DNA of 64,000 bases from Halobacillus ihumii (GCF_902726645.1 NZ_CACVAO010000001.1:930001-994000), one strand, 5' to 3'; shown: positions 1 to 8,062, counted from the first letter of the stretch. Translations and numbers: made by a program. The notes: a model not told the origin generated them from the sequence alone.

Positions 1-1
1 T

Positions 2-235
2 CGTGCGGAGGAAGCAGAAGCAAGGGAAATCGGCGTTCAAGGCGTACCTTTTTTCGTCGTTAACAGAAAGTATGCTATTTCTGGAGCTCAGCCTACCGAA
101 GTTTTTGTACAAAGCTTACAGAAAGTAATGGAGGAAGAAAAGCAATCGCCTGCTTTTCAAAGCTTAACTGATGACAAACAGGGAGAAGCCTGCACAGATG
201 AAAGCTGCGACGTCCCGCCGAAAAACGACAACTAA
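2..235 (+). CDS. DsbA/FrnE-like thiol oxidoreductase, C-terminal part
   Basis: Only the last 77 residues are present; the 5' end lies outside the window. The visible part reads [20 protein letters not shown] and then a short helix. This is the cis-proline region (V-P-F-F) and following strand that end the DsbA/FrnE family thioredoxin fold, so the protein is probably a cytoplasmic FrnE-type disulfide oxidoreductase. The tail carries two further cysteines (ACTDESCD), which FrnE-type proteins sometimes have. The CXXC active site would be upstream and cannot be checked. The TAA stop is the first triplet of a long perfect palindrome shared with the convergent thioesterase gene. Confidence 0.72.
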   Translation, partial: RAEEAEAREIGVQGVPFFVVNRKYAISGAQPTEVFVQSLQKVMEEEKQSPAFQSLTDDKQGEACTDESCDVPPKNDN

Positions 236-301
236 TCCCAATTAATTCCACCTCAGGTCATCCAGATTCTGGATGACCTGAGGTGGAATTAATTGGGATT
301 A
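233..301. repeat. Palindromic intergenic repeat, copy 1 (perfect 69-bp palindrome)
   Basis: The core CCACCTCAGGTCATCCA (248-264) and its exact complement (270-286) flank a five-base centre. The symmetry continues without a mismatch for 15 more bases on each side, so 233-301 is perfectly palindromic about position 267. Its outermost triplets are the stop codons of the two convergent genes (TAA at 233-235, and the minus-strand stop at 299-301). It probably acts as a bidirectional terminator here. The same core recurs at least six more times in the window. Confidence 0.93.
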
Positions 302-772
302 TCGTAAGCTGGCGCGGTTGCGGCGATACTCTTTTCTCGAGGGTGCTGTTTGATGTAACCTTATTTCTTCTTTTGTTTCAGGGATTACTTGTGGAACCGG
401 TGTTGGTTTTCCTTCTGAATCTACAGCAACCATCGTTAAGAATGATTCAGTTGTCACCATCTTCTCCCCCTTTAATAAGTCATCAGCAAACACCTTTACA
501 TAAACTTCCATTGATGACCTTCCCGCTGACGTAACAAACGCTTCCAAGGTCAGCGCATCGCCTACCTTAGCCGAAGATAGGAAATCCACTGAGTCAATCG
601 ATGCCGTAACAACCACACAATTAGAGTGTTTCATAGCGGTTAAGGCTGCAATTTCATCGATATATGCAAGTACTTTCCCTCCAAAAATCGTATCCAGATG
701 GTTGGTATCTGGAGGCAGAACCAAACGTGTTTGTGTCATTTTCGAAGCATTTACCGGTAAAGCATTTTCCAT
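299..772 (-). CDS. ykhA: Acyl-CoA thioesterase, hotdog fold (YkhA/BACH-like)
   Basis: The 157-residue protein matches the single-domain acyl-CoA hydrolases of Bacillus (YkhA). These hydrolyse acyl-CoA to free acid and CoA in the cytoplasm, usually as trimers or hexamers of hotdog folds. The diagnostic block is DTNHLDTIFGGKVLAYIDEIA near residues 22-42, where the Asn-His and the GG-x(5)-D-E helix match the catalytic region. VDFLSSAKVGDALTLEA follows as the central strand pair. The ATG has a good upstream site (AAGGAGG with 5-6 bases spacing). It is the first complete gene downstream of the cobalamin riboswitch, but a terminator lies between them, so control by B12 is doubtful. Confidence 0.9.
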   Translation of the reverse strand: MENALPVNASKMTQTRLVLPPDTNHLDTIFGGKVLAYIDEIAALTAMKHSNCVVVTASIDSVDFLSSAKVGDALTLEAFVTSAGRSSMEVYVKVFADDLLKGEKMVTTESFLTMVAVDSEGKPTPVPQVIPETKEEIRLHQTAPSRKEYRRNRASLR

Positions 773-847
773 TTCCTTTCCTCCTTGCAGGTCTCTTACA
801 TAGCTGTTAAGCGTTTTTGCAAAAAAGCCAACTCACAAAAAACGCAA

Positions 848-876
848 TAAAAAAACACCTTCCTAAAGAAGATGTG
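848..876 (-). terminator. Rho-independent terminator downstream of the riboswitch mini-ORF
   Basis: On the minus strand an 8-9 bp stem (868-876 with 854-862, one G-U pair) with a five-base loop is followed by seven T residues. It ends the transcript that starts with the cobalamin riboswitch, before the thioesterase start at 772. Confidence 0.7.
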
Positions 877-892
877 ACTTGATTATGAGCAG

Positions 893-928
893 TTATAAGG
901 GATCAGCAAGAAAAAATAGATACCTCAT
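893..928 (-). other. 12-codon open frame behind the cobalamin riboswitch (vestigial gene start or leader peptide)
   Basis: A strong Shine-Dalgarno site (AGGAGGG, 938-944) stands 9 bases before an ATG that opens MRYLFFLADPL and then a TAA. An in-frame GTG lies directly before the ATG. The hydrophobic start looks like the N-terminus of a membrane or exported protein cut short, and the terminator at 848-876 follows. Either the regulated gene was deleted and left its first codons, or this is a true leader peptide. The sequence alone does not decide. Confidence 0.4.
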
Positions 929-974
929 CACGTAACACCCTCCTATCTCCCGTAGGATTAACATGTTCTTCTTT

Positions 975-1145
975 ATGGCAGGTCTCCTGGCTCAGAATCA
1001 ACAGCCTTTTCTCCTTCCCATTTCGAGTCAGAAACAGTGAAATTCGCAAAATGCCTCCTCTATACAGTGGCGGGACCGCGTTGGAATTGCACCAATCTTC
1101 CCTTTTCAGCTTCAATCATGAAGCCACCATAAAGCCTATTAAATT
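975..1145 (-). promoter_or_regulatory. Cobalamin (B12) riboswitch
   Basis: Read on the minus strand, the region has the conserved parts of the cobalamin aptamer in order: an ATAGGC-like start near 1140, a GAAAAGGGAA segment, GGTGCAATTCC, the CGCGGTCCCGCCACTGT block (complement at about 1064-1080), and the B12 box AGCCAGGAGACCTGCC exactly (977-992). It points toward the thioesterase side. The ribosome-binding site of the 12-codon frame begins about 33 bases beyond the B12 box, a spacing that would suit translational control. No intact B12-related gene follows. Confidence 0.93.
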
Positions 1146-1351
1146 TTGTTTGAGGATACTTGTCCTCCTCTTCACTATCGGCGAGAGCCAGCCAGTTGTC
1201 AATAAGAATGGATCAACCTTAAAATATTCACACTAAAACACCTGAGTTCACTGAACTATTTATTTTAACTTTTTGTTCTACAAAAAATTCAGACGTATAT
1301 AATAAATTGCTGACTGTGACTTCATCGATTTTGTCAGAAAGGAGTGTACAA

Positions 1352-2869
1352 ATGCTAAAAAAAGCAGGAATCTTTCTGCTAGTAGTTATTCTCCTATCAC
1401 CATTACAAGTTTATGCAGGTTCATTTGGAAAAGGAGACCCCTCCGGAACGCCTGGGCAGTGGTACGTCGGTCTCACTCCCACTGATGTTGATTCTTCCAA
1501 GTCGCCTGTTGTGTTTGTTCATGGCTTAAATAGTTCCTCTCACACCTGGTGGAAAGAAAATGATATGTATCAAACGGCTTATAATCATGGCTTTGAAACG
1601 GCATTTGTAGATTTGTATCCTACTAAAAATATGTGGGACAACGGAAAGTTATTAGCTGAAAAACTAAAACAAATTTACGAGTACTTTGGCGAAGAATTGG
1701 TACTCGTAGCACATAGTAAAGGTGGCATCGATACACAGTCCGCCCTTGTACATTACCAGGCCTCCCCTTACGTTGACCGTTTGATTACCCTCTCTACCCC
1801 TCATCATGGTTCACAGCTTGCCGATCTTGCCTATAGCAGTTGGGCCGGGTGGTTGGCTGACATAATTGGAAGTAAAAATCCAGCCGTCTATTCGCTCCAA
1901 ACCGGCTACATGAACAATTTCCGCAGCCAAACCGACAGTCATGCTAATGTTGATAAAGATCCCATTTTTACATTCGGCGGTACAGGATGGGGAACCTTTG
2001 GAACTTCGCTTTACTGGGGCGGGTTATACCTGAGCAGCTATGGAGCGAATGATGGTGCAGTTACTGTGGCTAGCTCACGCCTTCCTTATGCCCAGGAAGT
2101 TAAAGTAGCTGACTGGAATCACTCAGAAATCCGCTTAGGCAGTTCCACATTCCGGTTATTTGATCAATACCTTTATGAAAACCAATCCGTAACGGCTTAT
2201 AAAACGTTAACAGAACCAATGGATCGGAAAAAACATCAGCCTTCCCCTCTTGCAAACTACTACTATCGCGGGGGAACCTATAAAGGATCAACTTATGAAA
2301 AATTCATAGTAGAAGATCACGTAACTGAAGCTACCGTGAACTGGATCAGCGAAAGGGAAAATACTGCATTAACTCTCATTGGACCAGACGGTAAAAACCA
2401 TTCATCCTTTGAAGTCACACCAGCTTCGTCAAATATTTTCCAGGGTGCTTATTATCATTCTATTCAACTAAACCAACCTGCTAAAGGAGAATGGACACTT
2501 CAAGCAGCTTCACCTGAGGAGCACTACCTTCTATCCGTCCATTATCAAAGCCCCGTTAATCAGGACTTAGACTTTACAGTAAATAAAAACATGGAAGTAT
2601 CTTTACTCGCACAGCATCAACAAGCGATCGATCATAACAAAGTAAAAGCAGATATTCGCCTAGACTACTATAAGAAAGGTAAAAAGAAGACGAAAAGCCT
2701 AAAGTGGAATGATCTGAACGGCTCCTCTTCTAAAAAGTTAGAAAAACTCGGAGAAGGCACTTACAATCTTACTATTGACCTTAAAGGAAAGACGAAAGCA
2801 AACGTTCCATTTAATCGTACCATTGTGACCTCTGTCTACGTAGATAGTGATGGAAAAGTTATAAAATAA
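1352..2869 (+). CDS. Secreted lipase/esterase, alpha/beta hydrolase
   Basis: The 505-residue protein starts with a typical signal peptide (Met-Leu-Lys-Lys, hydrophobic core, cleavage near VYA-GS). The mature part has the oxyanion region VVFVHGLN (His about 57) and the nucleophile elbow AHSKGG with Ser122. Ala in the first position is typical of Bacillus lipases. Candidates for the acid and base are NDGAVTV and the His of ADWNHSE. After about residue 290 comes a beta-rich C-terminal region of unknown role. The reading frame could open at 1307, but the start at 1352 has the site AAAGGAGTG and begins the signal peptide. A TATAAT at 1298-1303 may be the -10 box. It probably hydrolyses external lipids or esters. 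Confidence 0.86.
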   Translation: MLKKAGIFLLVVILLSPLQVYAGSFGKGDPSGTPGQWYVGLTPTDVDSSKSPVVFVHGLNSSSHTWWKENDMYQTAYNHGFETAFVDLYPTKNMWDNGKLLAEKLKQIYEYFGEELVLVAHSKGGIDTQSALVHYQASPYVDRLITLSTPHHGSQLADLAYSSWAGWLADIIGSKNPAVYSLQTGYMNNFRSQTDSHANVDKDPIFTFGGTGWGTFGTSLYWGGLYLSSYGANDGAVTVASSRLPYAQEVKVADWNHSEIRLGSSTFRLFDQYLYENQSVTAYKTLTEPMDRKKHQPSPLANYYYRGGTYKGSTYEKFIVEDHVTEATVNWISERENTALTLIGPDGKNHSSFEVTPASSNIFQGAYYHSIQLNQPAKGEWTLQAASPEEHYLLSVHYQSPVNQDLDFTVNKNMEVSLLAQHQQAIDHNKVKADIRLDYYKKGKKKTKSLKWNDLNGSSSKKLEKLGEGTYNLTIDLKGKTKANVPFNRTIVTSVYVDSDGKVIK

Positions 2870-2879
2870 GAAGAAACAG

Positions 2880-2911
2880 CCCCCTTACTTTACAAAGAAA
2901 GAAGGGGGTTT
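2880..2911. terminator. Terminator between lipase and membrane-protein genes
   Basis: CCCCC(TT) at 2880-2886 pairs with (AA)GGGGG ending at 2908, followed by TTT. It lies directly between two converging genes and touches the stop codon of the minus-strand one. Confidence 0.7.
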
Positions 2912-3291
2912 CACCTTGTTCGAATCCATTTTGCTATCATTTTCATGAAAAAATAAACAACACAAAAGGCTAAAAATCCGAGTACACTTATGGCGGCATC
3001 ATTAAACTCCATAGCCCCCCTGCCTGTAATCTTCTGCTGAATTTCTACAGCCAGCACAAAAACAAGAACCATAGAGAGTGTAAACAAAAATGAAATAACC
3101 GTAATACTCCATCTAGCAATCATATGAAATAGTACATCTACAAAAATCAATCCTATGATTCCCAGTATTCCGATAATCCAGAAGTGAAGCTCCTTATCAG
3201 TCAGATTCCATCCAGACGACTGAGATACTTCTAACAATAGATCATGAAATACATTAACAATTTCAGCTAAAAACACAATCACTTCTTTCAT
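2911..3291 (-). CDS. Conserved small membrane protein, function unknown
   Basis: The 126-residue protein has three clear membrane spans (about 37-55, 60-82 and 100-118) after a hydrophilic N-terminal stretch of some 30 residues. The C-terminus is basic (WIRTR). I do not recognise a family. The ATG has a purine-rich site (GGGGGAAGAAG) just upstream. It stands alone on its strand, with the lipase converging at its 3' end and a palindromic repeat upstream. Confidence 0.7.
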   Translation of the reverse strand: MKEVIVFLAEIVNVFHDLLLEVSQSSGWNLTDKELHFWIIGILGIIGLIFVDVLFHMIARWSITVISFLFTLSMVLVFVLAVEIQQKITGRGAMEFNDAAISVLGFLAFCVVYFFMKMIAKWIRTR

Positions 3292-3347
3292 TTTCTTCTT
3301 CCCCCCTGCTGCCTGTCCAATTCATAGTAGCACATCAAATCGCCCCA

Positions 3348-3390
3348 CCCCACCTCAGGTCATCCAGATATTGGATGACCTGAGGTGGGG
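3348..3390. repeat. Palindromic intergenic repeat, copy 2
   Basis: The core CCACCTCAGGTCATCCA (3350-3366) and its complement (3372-3388) flank GATAT. Two more C-G pairs extend the stem. CTTTTTT follows on the plus strand, so it resembles a terminator in that direction. Unusually, it sits between two divergent genes, upstream of the promoter at 3418-3446. Confidence 0.9.
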
Positions 3391-3417
3391 CTTTTTTCCA
3401 GATTATTCATCATTACT

Positions 3418-3446
3418 TTTACAAGATTCACCATTACAAGTATAAT
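3418..3446 (+). promoter_or_regulatory. Sigma-A type promoter for the LCP gene
   Basis: TTTACA (3418-3423), a 17-base spacer and TATAAT (3441-3446) lie 44 bases before the LCP start. This is a near-consensus vegetative promoter. Confidence 0.72.
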
Positions 3447-3489
3447 AGATAATTAGTTCGATGCTATTCTACATAATTGAGGTGGAGTT

Positions 3490-4422
3490 ATGGGACGAAA
3501 AGAAATGAAGAAAAGGAAGAGGAAAAAGGGACGCTGGTGGAAAATCGTCCTGCTCATTGTCGTGCTCCTGCTCATTGGAGGAGGCGTTTATGCATTTACG
3601 ATTTTTAATAACGTCAAACAAACAGTTAATAGCAAACTTCACGAAAATGTACCTTCCATAGATACAGAGATAACAGATAAGAAAGTTGATAATAAAGAGC
3701 CTATCAATATCCTTTTGCTAGGTGTAGATGAACGCGAGAATGATCAAGGACGTTCAGATACAATGATTGTAATGACCCTTGATCCAGCTAATAATCAAAT
3801 GCAACTGGTCAGTATTCCCCGCGATACTAAAGTGAAAATTGCAGGTGATGGGCGTGTGACCCGGATCAATCATGCTTATGCTTATGGTGGAAGTGATATG
3901 TCTGTTAAGACCGTTGAAAACTTCCTTGATATTCATATTGATTATTATGTAACGATGAATATGGAAGGGCTGGCACAGTTGGTCAATGCTGTGGATGGAA
4001 TCACTGTTAATAATGATATGGCCTTTACCCAAGATGGCTTCCAATTTCCAAAAGGTCAATTGCATTTATCGGGCGAAGAAGCCCTCGCCTATGTGCGTAT
4101 GCGTAAAGAAGATCCGAAAGGGGACCTTGGACGTAATCACCGTCAGCGTCAAGTGATTCAAGGAGTCATTGATAAAGCTGCCGGATTAAATATGATCAAT
4201 CAGATTGATGAAGTGATGAATGTATTAGGGAATAATATGAAAACAAATATGGAATTTGGGGATATGCGCCGGCTCGCCATGAATTATAGCAGTGCGCGCA
4301 AAAACATCTCTACTTACCAAATGTCCGGGAATCCTATAACTAGTTCTGGGATGTATTTAATAGAGATGCCGCAATCAGAAATTCAAAAAACGCATGACTT
4401 AATTGTTAATTTTGGTTCTTAG
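3490..4422 (+). CDS. LytR-CpsA-Psr (LCP) family wall-polymer ligase
   Basis: The 310-residue type II membrane protein has a very basic start (residues 3-15), one membrane span (about 17-38) and an external LCP domain (about 73-235). LCP enzymes transfer teichoic acid or other undecaprenyl-linked polymers to peptidoglycan. Key motifs are NILLLGVDERE, the GRSDTM loop, SIPRDTKVKI and GRNHRQRQVI, which together hold the Asp and Arg residues that bind the lipid pyrophosphate and magnesium. The ATG follows GGTGGAG; an internal ATG five codons on is possible. A close paralogue lies at 11110-12036. Nothing nearby shows which polymer it attaches. Confidence 0.9.
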   Translation: MGRKEMKKRKRKKGRWWKIVLLIVVLLLIGGGVYAFTIFNNVKQTVNSKLHENVPSIDTEITDKKVDNKEPINILLLGVDERENDQGRSDTMIVMTLDPANNQMQLVSIPRDTKVKIAGDGRVTRINHAYAYGGSDMSVKTVENFLDIHIDYYVTMNMEGLAQLVNAVDGITVNNDMAFTQDGFQFPKGQLHLSGEEALAYVRMRKEDPKGDLGRNHRQRQVIQGVIDKAAGLNMINQIDEVMNVLGNNMKTNMEFGDMRRLAMNYSSARKNISTYQMSGNPITSSGMYLIEMPQSEIQKTHDLIVNFGS

Positions 4423-4465
4423 AATAAACCGTCTCCTCTCTTGCAGGAAGACGGTTTATTTTTTT
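4423..4465 (+). terminator. Terminator of the LCP gene
   Basis: AATAAACCGTCT (4423-4434) pairs with AGACGGTTTATT (4449-4460) and runs into a T tract to 4465. It begins right at the LCP stop. Confidence 0.85.
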
Positions 4466-4478
4466 GCCTAAATATGTT

Positions 4479-4533
4479 AATTTCACCCACCTCAGGTCAT
4501 CCAGAATCTGGATGACCTGAGGTGGGTGAAATT
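4479..4533. repeat. Palindromic intergenic repeat, copy 3
   Basis: The core arms are 4487-4503 and 4509-4525. Eight further complementary bases on each side (AATTTCAC / GTGAAATT) extend the stem with locus-specific sequence. It sits between convergent genes although the LCP gene already has its own terminator 14 bases away. Confidence 0.92.
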
Positions 4534-4557
4534 GGTTAAAATCCTCTGAAGGCTTTT

Positions 4558-5466
4558 TTATTTCCTAAATAACTTCAGTCCATATCCATCCAATATCTTT
4601 CTTGGCACAAAAAAACGTGCGGTCTTTAATGGATCAACGATTTGGCTTATTTGAACTTCTCCAGCTGCACTCATGAGCATCGTAAACTCAGCAAGGGTTA
4701 GATCGGTTTGTGGCTGCAGTAGATCAATCATTTTTTCCACCGCAAGATCAGCAGCCTCATCTAAAGATTCTCTAGAAACAAGTGATGCTGCCCCCGCTGT
4801 ATTCTCAATATAAGGATAATCAATTGAGTATCCCTTAATCACATCTAATGTCACCATCACTTTCGCTGGAATCTCAACTCCTGACACACATACCTCGCCA
4901 TCGCCCATGGCCGCATGTACATCTCCTAATGAAAAAAGTCCACCTTCCTGAAAAATTGGGAAATACAATGTTGCACCGGTTGTTATAAGCTTAGTATCCA
5001 TATTTCCCCCATGAGCTCCCGGCGTCCCACATGAAACAGCTTCGTTCTCTGGAGCAACTCCAATCACGCCAATCATCGGTTGTAAAGGCAGTTTGATTCT
5101 GTCATCAAACACTAATTCGTTTTCTTTTATTTCAATCATTTTTATTTTAAATTCATCTATTCGATGCCCCATGACACCAAGTTTCGGACCTGTTGCCATT
5201 ACACCTCGTTCACCAAGCTCAATCCCATCTATTCTTACTTGCAAAATATCACCTGCCTGGGCGCCTTCTACGTATACTGGTCCCGTAGCCGGGTTAATGC
5301 GCTCCCAGTCAATACTCGAAAATGTTTCTTCCTCCGACTGAATTTGATTTTCAAAGCAATCATACGTATCCATAACTACTTGCTCACCGGCACGAACCTT
5401 CAAAGCTGGTTTGTTCTCCTTACTCATCGCGTACACAAAAGAATCTTTCTCTAACTTCTGAACCAT
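4558..5466 (-). CDS. Acetamidase/formamidase family amidohydrolase
   Basis: The roughly 302-residue cytoplasmic protein belongs to the FmdA_AmdA family, which hydrolyses formamide, acetamide or related short amides to ammonia and the acid. Recognisable blocks are KVRAGEQVVMDTYDCFENQI near the start, NPATGPVYVEGAQAGDILQV, GTPGAHGGNMDTKLI and the metal/active-site stretch LGDVHAAMGDGEVC. The open frame extends upstream to a TTG at 5556, but that part has no family resemblance. I place the start at the ATG of MVQKLEKDSF, which follows GAGAGG; an ATG at 5484 is the alternative. It lies about 100 bases behind the EamA exporter gene and may be cotranscribed with it. The substrate is not known. Confidence 0.85.
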   Translation of the reverse strand: MVQKLEKDSFVYAMSKENKPALKVRAGEQVVMDTYDCFENQIQSEEETFSSIDWERINPATGPVYVEGAQAGDILQVRIDGIELGERGVMATGPKLGVMGHRIDEFKIKMIEIKENELVFDDRIKLPLQPMIGVIGVAPENEAVSCGTPGAHGGNMDTKLITTGATLYFPIFQEGGLFSLGDVHAAMGDGEVCVSGVEIPAKVMVTLDVIKGYSIDYPYIENTAGAASLVSRESLDEAADLAVEKMIDLLQPQTDLTLAEFTMLMSAAGEVQISQIVDPLKTARFFVPRKILDGYGLKLFRK

Positions 5467-5565
5467 ATCCTTCATCCTCTCCATGTTATTACCATCCATT
5501 TTAACAGAATAATCAGACAGTCCGTCATGGAACAGCCCCAACACCAATCGATCCAAGGAGCTGTT

Positions 5566-6471
5566 TTATGTTGACCTCTTCAAATTGAGTCTTTTATTCA
5601 ATCCCCTGCTGTTATTTAGGAAAATTGCAGCAATGATTAGGACTACACCGCCCCATTGTAAGGCAGTGATCGATTCAGCGAGTATGAGATTTGCTGAAAT
5701 GAGTGCTACAGGAAGTTCAATCGCACTTAGTACATTAGCCAATCCATCTGACAGTGTCGGAGCTCCAATTGCAAAGAACAAAGGTGGGATAACAGCACCA
5801 AACAAAGCTACTCCTCCCCCTACAATCCACAATTTCACATCTCCAGCCGGTAAGGTAGGGATATCTTTTACAAAGGTAAGGGTAACTAAGATCAGCGAAC
5901 CAGTCACCATAATCGGACTCCGAGCCCAGGGATCAACATCCACAGCGATTTGCCCGCTAAAAAATATGAATCCTGCATAAGTAAATGCTGATAACATACC
6001 AAATATTAGGCCTATGGCAGGCAGTTCTACTATACCCGTGATTAGAATATTAGAAGCGAAAAACACACCAATCAAAGTGATCGCCATCGAACAAATGGCC
6101 AGCACAGTCGGTTTCCTTCGATTAAACACCCACTCAAAAAAGAACCCCATCCATACAAACTGAAATAACAAAATAATAGCTAAGGATGCAGACAGATAAT
6201 GGATAGCTCCATAATAAAAAATACTCGTTAACCCTACGAAACTGCCCATTGCCATAATTTTAAGGATTGTTTTTCTAGTTAAACCGGTCATCTTAGCACG
6301 CAGAAGAAAAGCGATTCCCCAAAGAATTATGAAAGCAATAATCATTTGAATAATATTTATTTCTCCAAGTGTATATCCATTACCGAAACCCAACTTCACA
6401 AAAACAGGGGTGAATCCGAAACTTCCCGCCCCCGCCAACACAAATAACATCCCTTTATTCCTAGACATCAC
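5566..6471 (-). CDS. EamA family drug/metabolite exporter
   Basis: The 301-residue protein has about ten hydrophobic spans in two EamA repeats (about 10-140 and 155-290). This is the layout of DMT superfamily carriers that export amino acids or other small metabolites. The first repeat opens with GAGSFGFTPVFVKLG, the usual helix-1 pattern. The start is a GTG directly followed by ATG; GGAGAGGG upstream fits either. It precedes the formamidase-like gene on the same strand. The substrate is not evident. Confidence 0.85.
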   Translation of the reverse strand: MMSRNKGMLFVLAGAGSFGFTPVFVKLGFGNGYTLGEINIIQMIIAFIILWGIAFLLRAKMTGLTRKTILKIMAMGSFVGLTSIFYYGAIHYLSASLAIILLFQFVWMGFFFEWVFNRRKPTVLAICSMAITLIGVFFASNILITGIVELPAIGLIFGMLSAFTYAGFIFFSGQIAVDVDPWARSPIMVTGSLILVTLTFVKDIPTLPAGDVKLWIVGGGVALFGAVIPPLFFAIGAPTLSDGLANVLSAIELPVALISANLILAESITALQWGGVVLIIAAIFLNNSRGLNKRLNLKRST

Positions 6472-6534
6472 TAATCACACCCTCTCCATTACGTCCCCAT
6501 TCTATCATAAAGCACCTGATTCTATGTAAAAATA

Positions 6535-6577
6535 ATCCACCTCAGGTCATCCAGATTATGGATGACCTGAGGTGGAT
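6535..6577. repeat. Palindromic intergenic repeat, copy 4
   Basis: The core arms are 6537-6553 and 6559-6575 with centre GATTA. Two flanking pairs extend it, and TATTTTT follows on the plus strand. Like copy 2, it lies between two divergent genes (EamA exporter and dehydrogenase), about 200 bases before the latter. Confidence 0.9.
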
Positions 6578-6781
6578 ATTTTTCTCAGTTATGTTTAAGG
6601 TACTCCTTTTATAGGGTATGAAAAAGTTAAATCTAACTAAGCGTTCTTATCATACATACAGTTCCGGATCCACTAGGAAACCACGCTGCAATAAGACTAA
6701 GGAATGAAGTTGTCTCATAAAGAGTTAATAGAATGTCGTTCTGTCCATCAGTCATACATTTTACAGGAGGAGGCATATATA

Positions 6782-7996
6782 ATGGCAACGAATAATCGCG
6801 CAGTAGCCTATAACGGTGAAGGGAGCGTAGTCGTAAAGGATATTGATTTTCCAGAATTAGTGTTAAGAGATGGTCCCGGGGTCAACCCAGCTAATGTTGG
6901 ACGCAAATGTGAGCATGGTGTGATTTTGAAAGTAGTATCTACAAACATTTGCGGGAGCGACCAGCACATGGTTCGTGGACGCACTACAGCCCCAGAAGGA
7001 TTAGTTCTTGGTCATGAAATTACCGGCGAAGTCATTGAAACGGGAAGAGACGTTGAATTTGTACACAAAGGTGATCTTGTTTCCGTCCCCTTTAATATTG
7101 CCTGCGGACGCTGTGTTAACTGTATTGAAGGAAAAACACACATTTGTCTTAATGTAAATCCGGATCGCCCCGGTTCCGCTTACGGCTATGTCGACATGGG
7201 AGGCTGGGTCGGCGGGCAAGCCGAATACGTTATGGTTCCCTATGCAGATTTCCAAGTGTTAAAATTTCCTGACAAAGACCAGGCGATGGAAAAAATGCTT
7301 GACTTGACCATGCTCTCTGATATTTTTCCAACTGGATTTCATGGGGTATATTCAGCTGGTGTTCAAATAGGCTCAACGGTTTATATTGCGGGGGCCGGAC
7401 CCGTAGGACTAGCTGCCGCTCACTCTGCCCAGCTGCTTGGCGCATCAGTCGTTATTGTTGGCGATTTAATTGAAGAGCGCCTTGAGCAGGCACGCAGTTT
7501 CGGATGTGAAACGATCAATATTAGTAAGCATGATAATATTTCTGAACAGATCGAACAAATCTTAGGCGTGCCTGAAGTCGACGCCGCAGTGGATTGTGTT
7601 GGATTTGAAGCACACGGCCATAGTCATGAGGAAGCTCCTGCCGTGGTCTTGAATTCCATTATGGAAGCGACAAAAGCAGGCGGCGGCCTTGGGATCCCTG
7701 GTCTTTATGTTACAGAAGATCCGGGAGCCTCAGATGAGGACGCACGCGAAGGTGCCTTAAAACTCAACTTTGGTTTAGGATGGGCAAAAGCTCAATCCTT
7801 TGTAACCGGACAAACTCCTGTCATGCGCTATCATCGAGGACTAATGCAAGCTATCTTAAACGATAAAGCTGACATTGCAAAAGCTGTTAACGCAACGATT
7901 ATAGGATTGGAAGACGCTCCGAAAGGATACAGTGAATTCGACAGCGGTGTCCCTAGAAAATTTGTCCTCGACCCGCACGGATCACTTAAGAATTAA
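6782..7996 (+). CDS. Zinc-dependent formaldehyde/alcohol dehydrogenase (glutathione-independent type)
   Basis: The 404-residue protein is a medium-chain dehydrogenase of the FdhA type. The catalytic zinc site is C57 (NICGSDQH) with GHE at 77-79. Four structural-zinc cysteines are at 108, 111, 114 and 122. The Rossmann motif is AGAGPVGLAA near residue 202. Length and the GxGGWVGGQAEYV and GFEAHGH segments match glutathione-independent formaldehyde dehydrogenases, which oxidise formaldehyde to formate with tightly bound NAD. A broader aldehyde/alcohol role is possible. The frame opens at 6704, but AGGAGGAGG precisely precedes the ATG at 6782, where family similarity begins. Confidence 0.9.
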   Translation: MATNNRAVAYNGEGSVVVKDIDFPELVLRDGPGVNPANVGRKCEHGVILKVVSTNICGSDQHMVRGRTTAPEGLVLGHEITGEVIETGRDVEFVHKGDLVSVPFNIACGRCVNCIEGKTHICLNVNPDRPGSAYGYVDMGGWVGGQAEYVMVPYADFQVLKFPDKDQAMEKMLDLTMLSDIFPTGFHGVYSAGVQIGSTVYIAGAGPVGLAAAHSAQLLGASVVIVGDLIEERLEQARSFGCETINISKHDNISEQIEQILGVPEVDAAVDCVGFEAHGHSHEEAPAVVLNSIMEATKAGGGLGIPGLYVTEDPGASDEDAREGALKLNFGLGWAKAQSFVTGQTPVMRYHRGLMQAILNDKADIAKAVNATIIGLEDAPKGYSEFDSGVPRKFVLDPHGSLKN

Positions 7997-8003
7997 CAAA
8001 AAA

Positions 8004-8033
8004 CCCCTCGCCAGATTTAGGCGAGGGATTTTT
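8004..8033 (+). terminator. Terminator of the dehydrogenase gene
   Basis: CCCTCGCC (8005-8012) pairs with GGCGAGGG (8020-8027), followed by ATTTTT. Confidence 0.85.
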
Positions 8034-8044
8034 CCATATTTATT

Positions 8045-8056
8045 CCACCTCAGGTC
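8045..8056. repeat. Half copy of the palindromic intergenic repeat
   Basis: CCACCTCAGGTC matches the first 12 bases of the repeat core and then stops; no complementary arm follows. It lies six bases past the stop of the SEC-C gene. It looks like a copy that lost its second half by deletion. Confidence 0.6.
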
Positions 8057-8062
8057 TTACAT

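Noticed and set aside
903..1236. Reading frames on both strands across 903-1236 as protein genes
   Set aside because: They overlap the cobalamin riboswitch, whose conserved bases explain the open frames.
4558..5556. TTG at 5556 as the start of the formamidase-like gene
   Set aside because: The first 30 codons have no family resemblance and no ribosome site; internal ATGs at 5484 or 5466 fit better.
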